A stretch of DNA of 8,546 nt. It comes from Pseudomonadota bacterium (GTDB lineage: Bacteria; Pseudomonadota; Alphaproteobacteria; Rhizobiales; Xanthobacteraceae). This document shows, one piece after another, positions 1 through 6,489 of this stretch; positions within the stretch are counted from its first letter, which is position 1; each line of letters begins with the position of its first letter. The stretch is taken from NCBI GenBank assembly GCA_023417665.1, contig JAEZFA010000297.1, forward strand, positions 1 through 8,546, written 5' to 3'. The notes beneath the pieces were generated by a model. That model saw only the letters and a program-made list of their open reading frames with translations, ran no database searches and had not been told where the DNA came from. A program made the position numbers and the translations under genes.

Positions 1-91
1 TGCCTATACCAAGCCCGTGCAGTTTCCGGAGAACGTCGAGCTGATCAAGAAATACTACGACAAGATCGAAGGTTCGATGGCCAAGGGCTGA
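1..91 (+). CDS. C-terminal fragment of an unidentified protein
   Basis: Only the last 29 codons and the TGA stop (89-91) are in the window. The reading frame starts at base 2. The tail is hydrophilic and lysine-rich and ends in YYDKIEGSMAKG. It contains no diagnostic motif. Tails of this kind occur in periplasmic solute-binding proteins of ABC transporters, but that is only a loose resemblance and I do not assign a function. The gene is followed 13 bases later by a strong terminator, so this is the real end of a transcription unit converging on cheR. Confidence 0.6.
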   Translation, partial: AYTKPVQFPENVELIKKYYDKIEGSMAKG

Positions 92-104
92 CGATCACGA
101 AAGC

Positions 105-131
105 AAAAGGCCGCCGGAATGGCGGCCTTTT
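105..131. terminator. Bidirectional intrinsic terminator
   Basis: A perfect 11-bp inverted repeat (aaaaggccgcc / ggcggcctttt) encloses a 5-nt loop (ggaat). The stem is GC-rich at its core and flanked by A runs on one side and T runs on the other, so it can end transcription in both directions. It lies 13 bases after the stop of the + strand gene and about 20 bases after the cheR stop on the minus strand, which is where a shared terminator for two converging units should be. Confidence 0.85.
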
Positions 132-151
132 GTTTGAAAGTACGGAAAAGC

Positions 152-1015
152 CTAGGCGCGCAGCGCCATCATCCTTGGCTGCAACTGCGATTGCGGCTTC
201 TTCTCGACCGCATGCACATAAAGCCCGCGCTTCTCGGGCAGCGGCATGAAGAGATCCGTGAAGCCGACGACGGTTTCGGCAGCCCCCAGCAACAGATGCC
301 CGTCTTTGACCAGCAGGCGCGAAATCCGCTTGAGCACGTCCTGCTTGGTCTTTGAATCGAAATAGATCAGCACGTTGCGGCAGAAAATCACGTCGAACAT
401 ACCGAGCGGCGCGAAATCGTCGAGCAGGTTATGGCGGCGGAATTTCACCATGTCGCGCAGTTCCTGCGCGATGCGCCACTGATCGCCGTCCTGCTTGAAA
501 TATTTCAGCAGCAACTGGATCGGCAGGCCGCGCTGCACTTCGAACTGCGTATAGAGACCGGACTTGGCCTTCTCGAGCACTTCGGTCGAAATGTCGGTCG
601 CGAGAATTTCGATGTGCCAGCCCGCGAACTGCTCCTTGGCCTGCAGGAACATCATCGCGAGCGAATACGGCTCCTGGCCGGTCGATGCCGCCGCGCACCA
701 GATGCGAAGGCGTTTGCCGATCGCCCGCGCCGCCAGCATGTGCGGCAGCACCGTATCCTGAAAGCGGTCGAACGGCGTCTTGTCGCGAAAGAAGAAACTT
801 TCGTTGATCGTCATCGCTTCGGTGACGCGCTGGCGCAGCGGCTCCTCGGCAAAGGCCTTGAGTTTCGTCACCAGATCGCCGATCGAACCGCAATTGTTCT
901 GCCGCGCCACCGGAAGCAGCCGGCTCTCGATCAGATACTGCTTGTCGCCGGCCAGTTGCAGGCCGGAGCGTTCGTTCAGAAGCTTGCTGAGATAAGCGTA
1001 ATCCTGCGGCGTCAC
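152..1015 (-). CDS. cheR: CheR, chemoreceptor glutamate methyltransferase
   Basis: The protein has 287 residues, the usual CheR length. It transfers methyl groups from S-adenosylmethionine to glutamates of chemoreceptors during adaptation and acts in the cytoplasm at the receptor array. The N-terminal helical domain spans about residues 1-75 and ends in TINESFFFRD (69-78). The SAM-binding methyltransferase domain follows, with WCAAASTGQEPYS (106-118), the acidic residue D141 in ATDIS, and FCRNVLIYFD (211-220). The start is GTG at 1015. It has a good AGGAG 7 nt upstream and overlaps the cheB stop by 4 bp (GTGA), so translation is probably coupled. It is the last gene of the operon and is followed by the terminator at 105-131. 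I see no pentapeptide-binding oddity or truncation. Confidence 0.95.
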   Translation of the reverse strand: MTPQDYAYLSKLLNERSGLQLAGDKQYLIESRLLPVARQNNCGSIGDLVTKLKAFAEEPLRQRVTEAMTINESFFFRDKTPFDRFQDTVLPHMLAARAIGKRLRIWCAAASTGQEPYSLAMMFLQAKEQFAGWHIEILATDISTEVLEKAKSGLYTQFEVQRGLPIQLLLKYFKQDGDQWRIAQELRDMVKFRRHNLLDDFAPLGMFDVIFCRNVLIYFDSKTKQDVLKRISRLLVKDGHLLLGAAETVVGFTDLFMPLPEKRGLYVHAVEKKPQSQLQPRMMALRA

Positions 1016-2136
1016 GAATGATCTCCTGAAACGATGCGCACGGCCTTCGGGCCGATCTCGTGCAAGGGAAGCACGGCCGCACAGGCGCCGGCGGTCGCGG
1101 CCGAACCCGGCATGCCCCAGATCACGCTGGTGGCCTCGTCCTGCGCGATCACGCTGCCGCCGTGATCGGCGAGCGCCAGCGCGCCTTTCTTGCCGTCGGA
1201 ACCCATGCCAGTCAGCACGATGGCAAGCGCGCGGCCGTCGAGGGCATAGGATGCCGAGAGAAACAGCGCATCCACCGCGGGTTTGCAGAAATGAATCGGC
1301 GCGGAGTCGTCGATCACGACCTCGACGCCATGGTCGCGACGGATCAGCGCGAGATGCTTGCCGCCGGGCGCGACATAGATGAGCCCCGCTTTCAGCGGCT
1401 CGCCGTTGATGGCTTCGCGCGCGGGCTTGCCGGCAAAGCGGCCGAGATGCTCGGCAAGCGTCGCGGTGAAAATCGGCGGCATGTGCTGCACGATCAGGAT
1501 CGGCACGCGATCCACCACCGGGGCAAGCGCCTTGATCAGAATTTGCAACGCCTGCGGGCCGCCGGTCGAAGCGCCGATCAGGATCGCGCGCGGCAACACG
1601 CGCGAGAACTGGCGCAGCGGAATGTCGGCAGGCGACGTCTTCGGTGTCGGCGGAACGCCGCGCAGTTCGCGCCGCGGCAAGGTGAAGTGCGCGGCACGCC
1701 GGCCGAGCTGGCGGATTTTATCGACCAGCGCGCGGCGGAATTCATCGGTCGCGCCTGCGGCATGATTGATGTCGGGCTTCGGCACGCAATCCGACGCGCC
1801 CATCGAAAGCGCCTTCAGCGTGATTTCGGCACCGCGCTTGGTCAGCGACGAGGCCATGATCACCGGAAGCCGCGGGCGGCGAATGAGGATTTCCTTCAGC
1901 GTCGCAAGGCCGTCGAGTTCCGGCATCTCGATGTCGAGAATCACGACATCGGGACTTGCGGACTGCAACTGATCCAGCGCCTCGCGTCCGTTCTTGCAGA
2001 CGCGCACCACCTGCATGTCCGGTTCGAGACCGATCCAGCGCGACACCAGCCCGCGCACGACGACCGCGTCATCGACGATCATCACGCGCACGGGGAGCGC
2101 GGCCTTCGTTTGCGAAACGGGACGGAGCTGGTTCAT
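1012..2136 (-). CDS. cheB: CheB, receptor methylesterase/glutamine deamidase
   Basis: This 374-residue response regulator demethylates and deamidates chemoreceptors when phosphorylated by CheA, opposing CheR. The receiver domain covers about residues 16-135: acidic pair D22/D23, phospho-acceptor D68 in ILDIEMPELDG, and K120 in the CVPKPD motif. A proline-rich linker of about 40 residues leads to the CheB_methylest domain (about 183-370). The catalytic triad is visible: S190 in IGASTGGP, H218 in VQHMP and D314 in LTGMGSDG. The start is ATG at 2136. An in-frame TAG about 15 bases upstream rules out a longer protein. A perfect AGGAGG lies 20 nt from the ATG, which is too far unless the hairpin between them folds (see findings). 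It follows cheY by 38 bp and overlaps cheR by 4 bp. Confidence 0.95.
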   Translation of the reverse strand: MNQLRPVSQTKAALPVRVMIVDDAVVVRGLVSRWIGLEPDMQVVRVCKNGREALDQLQSASPDVVILDIEMPELDGLATLKEILIRRPRLPVIMASSLTKRGAEITLKALSMGASDCVPKPDINHAAGATDEFRRALVDKIRQLGRRAAHFTLPRRELRGVPPTPKTSPADIPLRQFSRVLPRAILIGASTGGPQALQILIKALAPVVDRVPILIVQHMPPIFTATLAEHLGRFAGKPAREAINGEPLKAGLIYVAPGGKHLALIRRDHGVEVVIDDSAPIHFCKPAVDALFLSASYALDGRALAIVLTGMGSDGKKGALALADHGGSVIAQDEATSVIWGMPGSAATAGACAAVLPLHEIGPKAVRIVSGDHS

Positions 2137-2142
2137 GTGCTG

Positions 2143-2162
2143 AGCGGGGCGCTATGCCTCCT
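2143..2162 (-). promoter_or_regulatory. Distant Shine-Dalgarno plus hairpin ahead of cheB
   Basis: On the minus strand AGGAGG (2162-2157) is followed by 3 nt, a small hairpin AGCG-CCC-CGCT (2153-2143), then 6 nt and the cheB ATG at 2136. The linear spacing is 20 nt. Looping out the 11-nt hairpin leaves 9 nt, which is normal spacing. The stem is only 4 bp, so a role in translation is inference. Confidence 0.45.
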
Positions 2163-2174
2163 GCCCGACTCTGG

Positions 2175-2540
2175 TCAGATCAGCCCGACTTCCTGAAACT
2201 TCGCTTCGACGATTTCCTTGTCGAAGGGCTTCATGATGTATTCGTCCGCGCCCGCATGCATCGCACGCGCGATATGAGCCAGATCGTTCTCCGTCGTGCA
2301 GAATACGACCTTGGGACGATCGCCGCCCGGCATGGCGCGCAGCGCACGCAGGAAATCGAATCCGTCCATGACCGGCATGTTCCAGTCGAGCAGGATCGCT
2401 TCGGGCATGTCCTTCGCGCAGGTATCGAGCGCCTGGCGCCCGTCGGACGCTTCGAGCACGTTGAAGCCGAAGTTCTCCAGAATTCGCCGGGCGACTTTGC
2501 GGATCACGCTGGAGTCGTCGACGATAAGACAGCGTTTCAT
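2175..2540 (-). CDS. cheY: CheY-type single-domain response regulator
   Basis: The protein is 121 residues long and consists of one receiver domain with no output domain, as expected for CheY. Key residues are present: acidic pair D8/D9, phospho-acceptor D52 in LLDWNMPVMDGF, the TT pair at 82-83 before END, and K104 in IMKPFD. It would carry the phosphate signal from CheA to a flagellar motor or other target, or act as a phosphate sink. I chose ATG 2540 because AGAAGGA lies 8 nt upstream (2555-2549). An in-frame GTG at 2564 would add eight residues and overlap the cheW stop by 4 bp, but it has no ribosome-binding site and the extension precedes the normal start of a receiver. It sits between cheW and cheB in the operon. 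Confidence 0.92.
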   Translation of the reverse strand: MKRCLIVDDSSVIRKVARRILENFGFNVLEASDGRQALDTCAKDMPEAILLDWNMPVMDGFDFLRALRAMPGGDRPKVVFCTTENDLAHIARAMHAGADEYIMKPFDKEIVEAKFQEVGLI

Positions 2541-2560
2541 GGTTTCGTTCCTTCTCACAT

Positions 2561-3019
2561 TCACGCGGCCAGCGTGTCTTTGCCAAAGTTGAGGATTCGG
2601 TCGACGTCGAGCACGATCATGAGACGGTCTTCGAGGCGATAGACGCCGGTCGAGATCGCGGTCCAGTCCTGCTGCATGTTGATCGGCACGCTATCGAGCG
2701 AGCCTGCGGTAAGCTTGAGCACTTCACCCATGGAATCGACCAGCAGGCCGTAAGCCTCGCCGTCCTGATCGATCCCGATCGCCATCTGCTTGCTCGCGAC
2801 GTCGCGCGGCGGCAGGCCGAGGCGCTTGCGCATGTCGAGCGCCGTGACGACGCGGCCCCTGAGGTTGAGCACGCCGGAAATTTCCGCAGGCGCCAGCGGC
2901 ACGCGGGTGATGCGCTCGGCTTCGAACACGTCATGCACGCGCGTGATGGGAATGCCGAAGAGTTGCCCCGCAATCCAGGCCGTGACGAATTCGATCTCGC
3001 CGGAATGGTGCATGCTCAT
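2561..3019 (-). CDS. cheW: CheW, chemotaxis coupling protein
   Basis: This 152-residue protein is a single CheW domain. It bridges chemoreceptors and the CheA kinase in the membrane-associated array and has no enzyme activity. The sequence starts with a beta strand (IEFVTAWIAGQLFGIPI) and has the typical core NLRGRVVTALDMRKRLGL (52-69), then GLLVDSMGEVLKL (91-103) and the final strand LMIVLDVDRIL. ATG 3019 overlaps the cheA stop by 4 bp (ATGA), which points to translational coupling. GGGAGG (3029-3024) is 4 nt from this ATG and 10 nt from a second in-frame ATG at 3013, so the true start could be either; the difference is two residues. The cheY start follows 20 bp after its stop. Confidence 0.95.
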   Translation of the reverse strand: MSMHHSGEIEFVTAWIAGQLFGIPITRVHDVFEAERITRVPLAPAEISGVLNLRGRVVTALDMRKRLGLPPRDVASKQMAIGIDQDGEAYGLLVDSMGEVLKLTAGSLDSVPINMQQDWTAISTGVYRLEDRLMIVLDVDRILNFGKDTLAA

Positions 3020-5622
3020 GCCGCCTCCCGCATTTCGGACGCAGCGTGCTTGATCGCCTGCAGCAACCCGCGGCGATCGAACTTCGCGACATAGCCAGCC
3101 ATCCCGGCCGCTTCGCTTCGCGCGAGCGAAGCGCTGTTGAGCGTCGAGGAAAGACCGATCACAGGCACAGAACCATGCCGCGCGTTCGCGTGCAGCGCCT
3201 CGCTCAACGCAAAGCCGTCGAGGCCCGGCATTTCGATGTCGGTCACGACGATATCGAACCGCGCGCCGCGTTCGACCATGCCGAGCGCCTCCTGCGCACC
3301 GCCAAGGGCCGTGACCTCATAGCCCGCTGCCTGCAGCACCGGGGCGAGCATGTTGCGGAAGAACGCCGAGTCGTCGACGAACAGGAGCTTCGGTTTTTCC
3401 GAGGCGCTCGCCTTGCCGTCGAACCAGTCGGCAAAGCCGAGCGGCAGGAAATGCGCGACGTCGATGATTTCGGCCGCCTGACCGCGCACGACCGCCGAGC
3501 CGATGATACCGGGTTTCTCGCTTCCGACTTTGATCTCGAGGCGGTCCTCGACGATATCGACGATCTGATCGACGATGAGCCCGACCGAACGGCCGCCTTC
3601 GGTGAAAACCAGAAGCGGCTGCTTGCCTTCCTTCGCAAGCACCGCACTTTCGTCCGCCGGCACCAGCGGCATCAAGCCGCCGCGATACTGCACCATCGGC
3701 AGGCCGCTGGAATATTCGATCTGCCGGACGTCGACTTTCTCGAGCCGCGTCACCAGCGAGAGCGGCACCGCTTTGCAGACATCGGAGCCCGAGCGAAACA
3801 CGAGCAGCGACATGGATTTCAGCGTGTCGTCCTCGATCGCTTCTTCCTTCGCCGCGAAGCTGTCGAGGGTACGCTCCTCCCGGGTCGCACCGATCGTCTG
3901 CGCGATCCCGTTGGGATCGAGGATCATGATGACGGAGCCGTCGCCGAGGATGGTATTTCCGCCGAGAACCTTGATGCCGCGCAGGCTGGAGGCGACCGGC
4001 TTCACCACGATTTCCTCGGTGTGAAGCACGTCATCGACCACGATTCCGAACAGGCTCTGTCCGACCTGCATGACGACGATGAAAGACTCGCTTCCCGCGC
4101 CGCCCTGCACCGGCAGATTCAGCATCCGGCTCAGCGAAAGCAGCGGCAGGAGCTTGTCGCGCAGCCGCAGCACCAGCGCGCCGTTGATCTCTTCCACGAG
4201 CTTGGCATTCGAACCGCGATGCACGAGTTCGACCACCGCAACCTGCGGGATTGCGTAGCGCTCACCACAGGCTTCGACGATCAGCGCCGGAACGATCGCG
4301 AGCGTGAGCGGAATTTTGATGGAGAACGTCGAGCCGCGGCCGGGCACCGACTTCAGGTCGATGGTGCCGCCGATCTGATCGATATTGGTCTTGACGACAT
4401 CCATGCCGACGCCGCGGCCGGAAACGCTCGTGACCTTTTCCGCGGTCGAGAAGCCCGGCGCGAAGATGAGCTTGTACAGCTGCGCTTCGCCCGGATGCTC
4501 GCCTTCACCGATCAGACCGACATCGATAGCGCGCCGGCGAATCTTGGAGAGATTGAGCCCGCGGCCGTCGTCGGCAATTTCGATCACGATCTGGCCGCTG
4601 GCCTGATAGGCGGAAAGGCGGATCGTTCCCTTGCCCGGCTTGCCTGCCGCGCGGCGCTCCTCCGGCGTTTCCAGACCGTGGTCGGCGGAATTGCGCACCA
4701 TATGCGTCAGCGGATCGCGGATGATGTCGAGCACCTGACGGTCGAGTTCCGTCTCGGCGCCGTGCATCTCGAGTTCGATTTCCTTCCCGAGTTCGTTGCC
4801 GAGATCGCGCACGATGCGAGGCAACTTCGCCCAGGCATTGCCGATCGGCTGCATGCGGGTCTTCATGACCCCTTCCTGCAGTTCGGCCGTCACGTTGGAG
4901 AGCCGCTGCAGCGGCACTTTGAATTCGCTTTCCGAATGGCGGCGAACGATCTCGAGCAACTGGTTCCGGGTCAGAACCAGTTCCGAAACCATGGTCATCA
5001 GCCGTTCGACGGTATCGACCGAAACGCGCAAGGTCTGCGACGCGGCATTCGCATCCGGGGTCCGGCGTTCGCCGATCCGTCGGTCGCCGTCGCGCCGTTC
5101 GTCGCGACGTTCATTCGGTCCCGGTGTGTCGCGGAATGCGCGCTCCAGATCGTCGAGCGACACTTCGCCGGGCCGCAACGGCCGCTCCAGCACCTGCGGC
5201 GTCAGCGTGCCGACGGTGAGTTCTTCCTTCACGGCCTGCTGCGCGCCGCCGTCGATCGCCATCTGCTCGAGCTGCACGATCAGGTCGCCATCGGAACCGG
5301 AAGGCTCGGCCTGCGTCGCTTCGAGTTCGGCGAGGATGGATTTCAGCCGGTCGATGGTGATGAGCACGAGCGAAACCGCTTCGGCCGTGACCGGCGCGCC
5401 GTCGCGGAACTTGCCCATGACGGTTTCGGCGGCGTGCGCCAGCGCTTCGAGGCGAGGCAGTCCGATGAAGCCGCAGGTTCCCTTGATCGTATGCACGAGA
5501 CGGAAAATGCGGCCGAGAATTTCGGCGTTGTTCGGCTCCTGCTCGAACCGGACCAGCTCGTTGTCGACGACATCGAGGCTTTCGTTCGTCTCGGTCAAGA
5601 ATTCCCGAAGCAGGTCTTCCAT
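3016..5622 (-). CDS. cheA: Hybrid CheA histidine kinase with tandem CheW domains and a C-terminal receiver
   Basis: 868 residues, longer than a standard CheA (about 650). Domains in order: Hpt P1 (about 1-105; phospho-His H44 in RLVHTIKGT); a short variable linker with an Arg/Glu/Asp-rich stretch (170-190) and no room for a full P2 CheY-binding domain; dimerisation helices (about 195-260); HATPase (about 265-440; N box HMVRNSADHG 307-316, G1 DDGRG 351-355, G2 GRGVGMD 402-408); a first CheW domain (about 440-575); a second, more divergent CheW-like domain (about 604-730); and a receiver (about 745-860; D750/D751, phospho-acceptor D795 in VVTDIEMPG, K847). The start MEDLLREFLTETNE at ATG 5622 matches the usual CheA N-terminus. 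The frame stays open to a GTG at 5742, but those 40 residues are Gly/Pro/Arg-rich and look like leader DNA. The Shine-Dalgarno is weak. First gene of the che operon; the stop overlaps cheW. Confidence 0.95.
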   Translation of the reverse strand: MEDLLREFLTETNESLDVVDNELVRFEQEPNNAEILGRIFRLVHTIKGTCGFIGLPRLEALAHAAETVMGKFRDGAPVTAEAVSLVLITIDRLKSILAELEATQAEPSGSDGDLIVQLEQMAIDGGAQQAVKEELTVGTLTPQVLERPLRPGEVSLDDLERAFRDTPGPNERRDERRDGDRRIGERRTPDANAASQTLRVSVDTVERLMTMVSELVLTRNQLLEIVRRHSESEFKVPLQRLSNVTAELQEGVMKTRMQPIGNAWAKLPRIVRDLGNELGKEIELEMHGAETELDRQVLDIIRDPLTHMVRNSADHGLETPEERRAAGKPGKGTIRLSAYQASGQIVIEIADDGRGLNLSKIRRRAIDVGLIGEGEHPGEAQLYKLIFAPGFSTAEKVTSVSGRGVGMDVVKTNIDQIGGTIDLKSVPGRGSTFSIKIPLTLAIVPALIVEACGERYAIPQVAVVELVHRGSNAKLVEEINGALVLRLRDKLLPLLSLSRMLNLPVQGGAGSESFIVVMQVGQSLFGIVVDDVLHTEEIVVKPVASSLRGIKVLGGNTILGDGSVIMILDPNGIAQTIGATREERTLDSFAAKEEAIEDDTLKSMSLLVFRSGSDVCKAVPLSLVTRLEKVDVRQIEYSSGLPMVQYRGGLMPLVPADESAVLAKEGKQPLLVFTEGGRSVGLIVDQIVDIVEDRLEIKVGSEKPGIIGSAVVRGQAAEIIDVAHFLPLGFADWFDGKASASEKPKLLFVDDSAFFRNMLAPVLQAAGYEVTALGGAQEALGMVERGARFDIVVTDIEMPGLDGFALSEALHANARHGSVPVIGLSSTLNSASLARSEAAGMAGYVAKFDRRGLLQAIKHAASEMREAA

Positions 5623-5640
5623 GGTGGCCCGCGCATATCC

Positions 5641-5661
5641 AAAAGGCGGGCCTCGGCCTTT
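5641..5661 (-). promoter_or_regulatory. Leader hairpin just upstream of cheA
   Basis: Minus-strand AAAGGC and GCCTTT (5661-5656 and 5647-5642) form a 6-bp stem around an 8-nt GC-rich loop, ending 19 nt before the cheA ATG. The loop's GGCCC could instead pair with GGGCC right next to the start codon, giving two competing folds. No clear Shine-Dalgarno is seen between the hairpin and the ATG. A role in cheA translation is possible but unproven; a GC-rich leader produces such pairings easily. Confidence 0.3.
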
Positions 5662-5689
5662 GCCCGGGCCGGGTCCGCGATGCACGGCA

Positions 5690-5722
5690 AGTATCGGTTC
5701 GCGAGGGTTAAGATTGCTTAAA
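5690..5722 (-). promoter_or_regulatory. Candidate CtrA box and -10 element for cheA
   Basis: Minus strand reads TTTA-N7-TTAACC (5722-5706), one mismatch from the CtrA consensus TTAA-N7-TTAAC established in Caulobacter and relatives. Its core is also a perfect inverted repeat, TTAAG-N4-CTTAA (5708-5721). A weak -10-like GATACT lies at 5695-5690. With a 17-bp spacer the -35 region would fall inside the box, as at many CtrA-controlled promoters. It lies about 85 bases from the cheA start. This is a pattern match only. Confidence 0.3.
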
Positions 5723-5754
5723 ACGAACGCTGTCGGCGCCACGTTCCAGCGCGG

Positions 5755-5776
5755 AAAAAGCCCGGCTTTATGGGCT
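5755..5776 (-). terminator. Weak intrinsic terminator-like hairpin after chpT
   Basis: Immediately after the chpT stop the minus strand reads AGCCC, 8 nt, GGGCT, then TTTT. The stem is only 5 bp. An overlapping alternative stem, AAAGC-CGG-GCTTT, uses part of the same bases. It may give partial termination between chpT and cheA, leaving some readthrough, or do nothing. Confidence 0.35.
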
Positions 5777-6409
5777 CTACTGAACGGTGAGGGTCACGCT
5801 GCCGGGCGAGGCGACGATCGCGATCTGCATGCCCTGCTCGCGCGCCAGCACACCCGTATAGAAAGGCTGGATCGTCTGGGCGGAAATCGGCTCGGCCGGG
5901 GTGCCCGCAAGCAGGCTTTCGGTCGCCGGATGCACGCGGACCATCTGCGCTTCGACCTTGATCGTAAAGCCCATGCTTTCGCCCGCGCCGATCGGATCGA
6001 CCGCCATGGTGCCGCCGCGCGGCACGAAGGTCGCGGCAATGGTCATCAGGTTCATCAGGAGCTTGACGCGGTTCTTCGCGATCAGCGTCTTCGGAATGGC
6101 GAAGTTGACCGCCAGATCCGGCTCGTAAAGACGCTTGGCGAGCGGCCCGGCGTCGCCGACATCGAGCTGCGCCGTGGGCGAGCCCGACGAGCCGAAGGCG
6201 ATGCGGGCAAATTCGAGCTTGGCGGATGCCTTCACCGCGCTGTCGCGGATCAGTTTCATCGCCTCTTCCCGCGATTCCGCGTTCTGGTCCATTTCCAGAA
6301 GCTGGAAGCCGTTCTCCATGGCCGCCACCGGGTTGATGACGTCGTGACAGACCTTCGAGCAAAGCATGGCCGAAAGATCGAGGGCGGAGAGTTCGACGGG
6401 TGTGCTCAT
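5777..6409 (-). CDS. chpT: ChpT-type histidine phosphotransferase
   Basis: This 210-residue protein matches the ChpT family (DUF2328). In alphaproteobacteria ChpT takes phosphate from the hybrid kinase CckA and passes it to CtrA and CpdR, controlling cell cycle, division and often motility. The N-terminal helical-hairpin (DHp-like) domain carries the signature LCSKVCHDVINPVAAMENG (16-34), with H22 as the phospho-accepting histidine. The rest (about 85-210) is the degenerate ATPase-like fold of the family: no N, G1 or G2 boxes are seen, so it should not bind ATP. The C-terminal QPFYTGVLAREQG segment is typical of the family. The start is ATG 6409, with AGGG about 8 nt upstream. It lies upstream of cheA on the same strand, 154 bp away, and is divergent from cysQ. 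Confidence 0.88.
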   Translation of the reverse strand: MSTPVELSALDLSAMLCSKVCHDVINPVAAMENGFQLLEMDQNAESREEAMKLIRDSAVKASAKLEFARIAFGSSGSPTAQLDVGDAGPLAKRLYEPDLAVNFAIPKTLIAKNRVKLLMNLMTIAATFVPRGGTMAVDPIGAGESMGFTIKVEAQMVRVHPATESLLAGTPAEPISAQTIQPFYTGVLAREQGMQIAIVASPGSVTLTVQ

Positions 6410-6420
6410 GGAATCAGCCC

Positions 6421-6470
6421 TATGCGATTCGCAGCATATTGGTCGAGCGCCGGGCCTCGTGATAGAGGCC
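6421..6470. promoter_or_regulatory. Divergent chpT/cysQ promoter region with inverted repeats
   Basis: The gap between the chpT and cysQ starts is only 80 bp (6410-6489) and must hold signals for both. It contains a perfect 6-bp inverted repeat GGCCTC-N6-GAGGCC (6453-6470), about 20 bases before the cysQ start, and a second 5-bp one, TATGC-N8-GCATA (6421-6438), with TGCG-ATT-CGCA nested inside. I recognise no known operator and no convincing -35/-10 pair. Confidence 0.3.
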
Positions 6471-6489
6471 GCAGGGACAGGACGACGAA

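Noticed and set aside
1060..2196. A 378-codon open frame antisense to cheB
   Set aside because: It has the same codon-boundary relationship to cheB as above, and a low-complexity Arg/His-rich product. CheB has its catalytic triad and receiver on the other strand.
3046..5721. An 891-codon open frame on the + strand, antisense to cheA
   Set aside because: It shares codon boundaries with cheA, so stops can arise only from TTA, CTA or TCA codons in cheA, which GC-rich genomes avoid. Its translation is rich in Arg, His, Asp and Glu with no recognisable domain, while cheA has full domain support.
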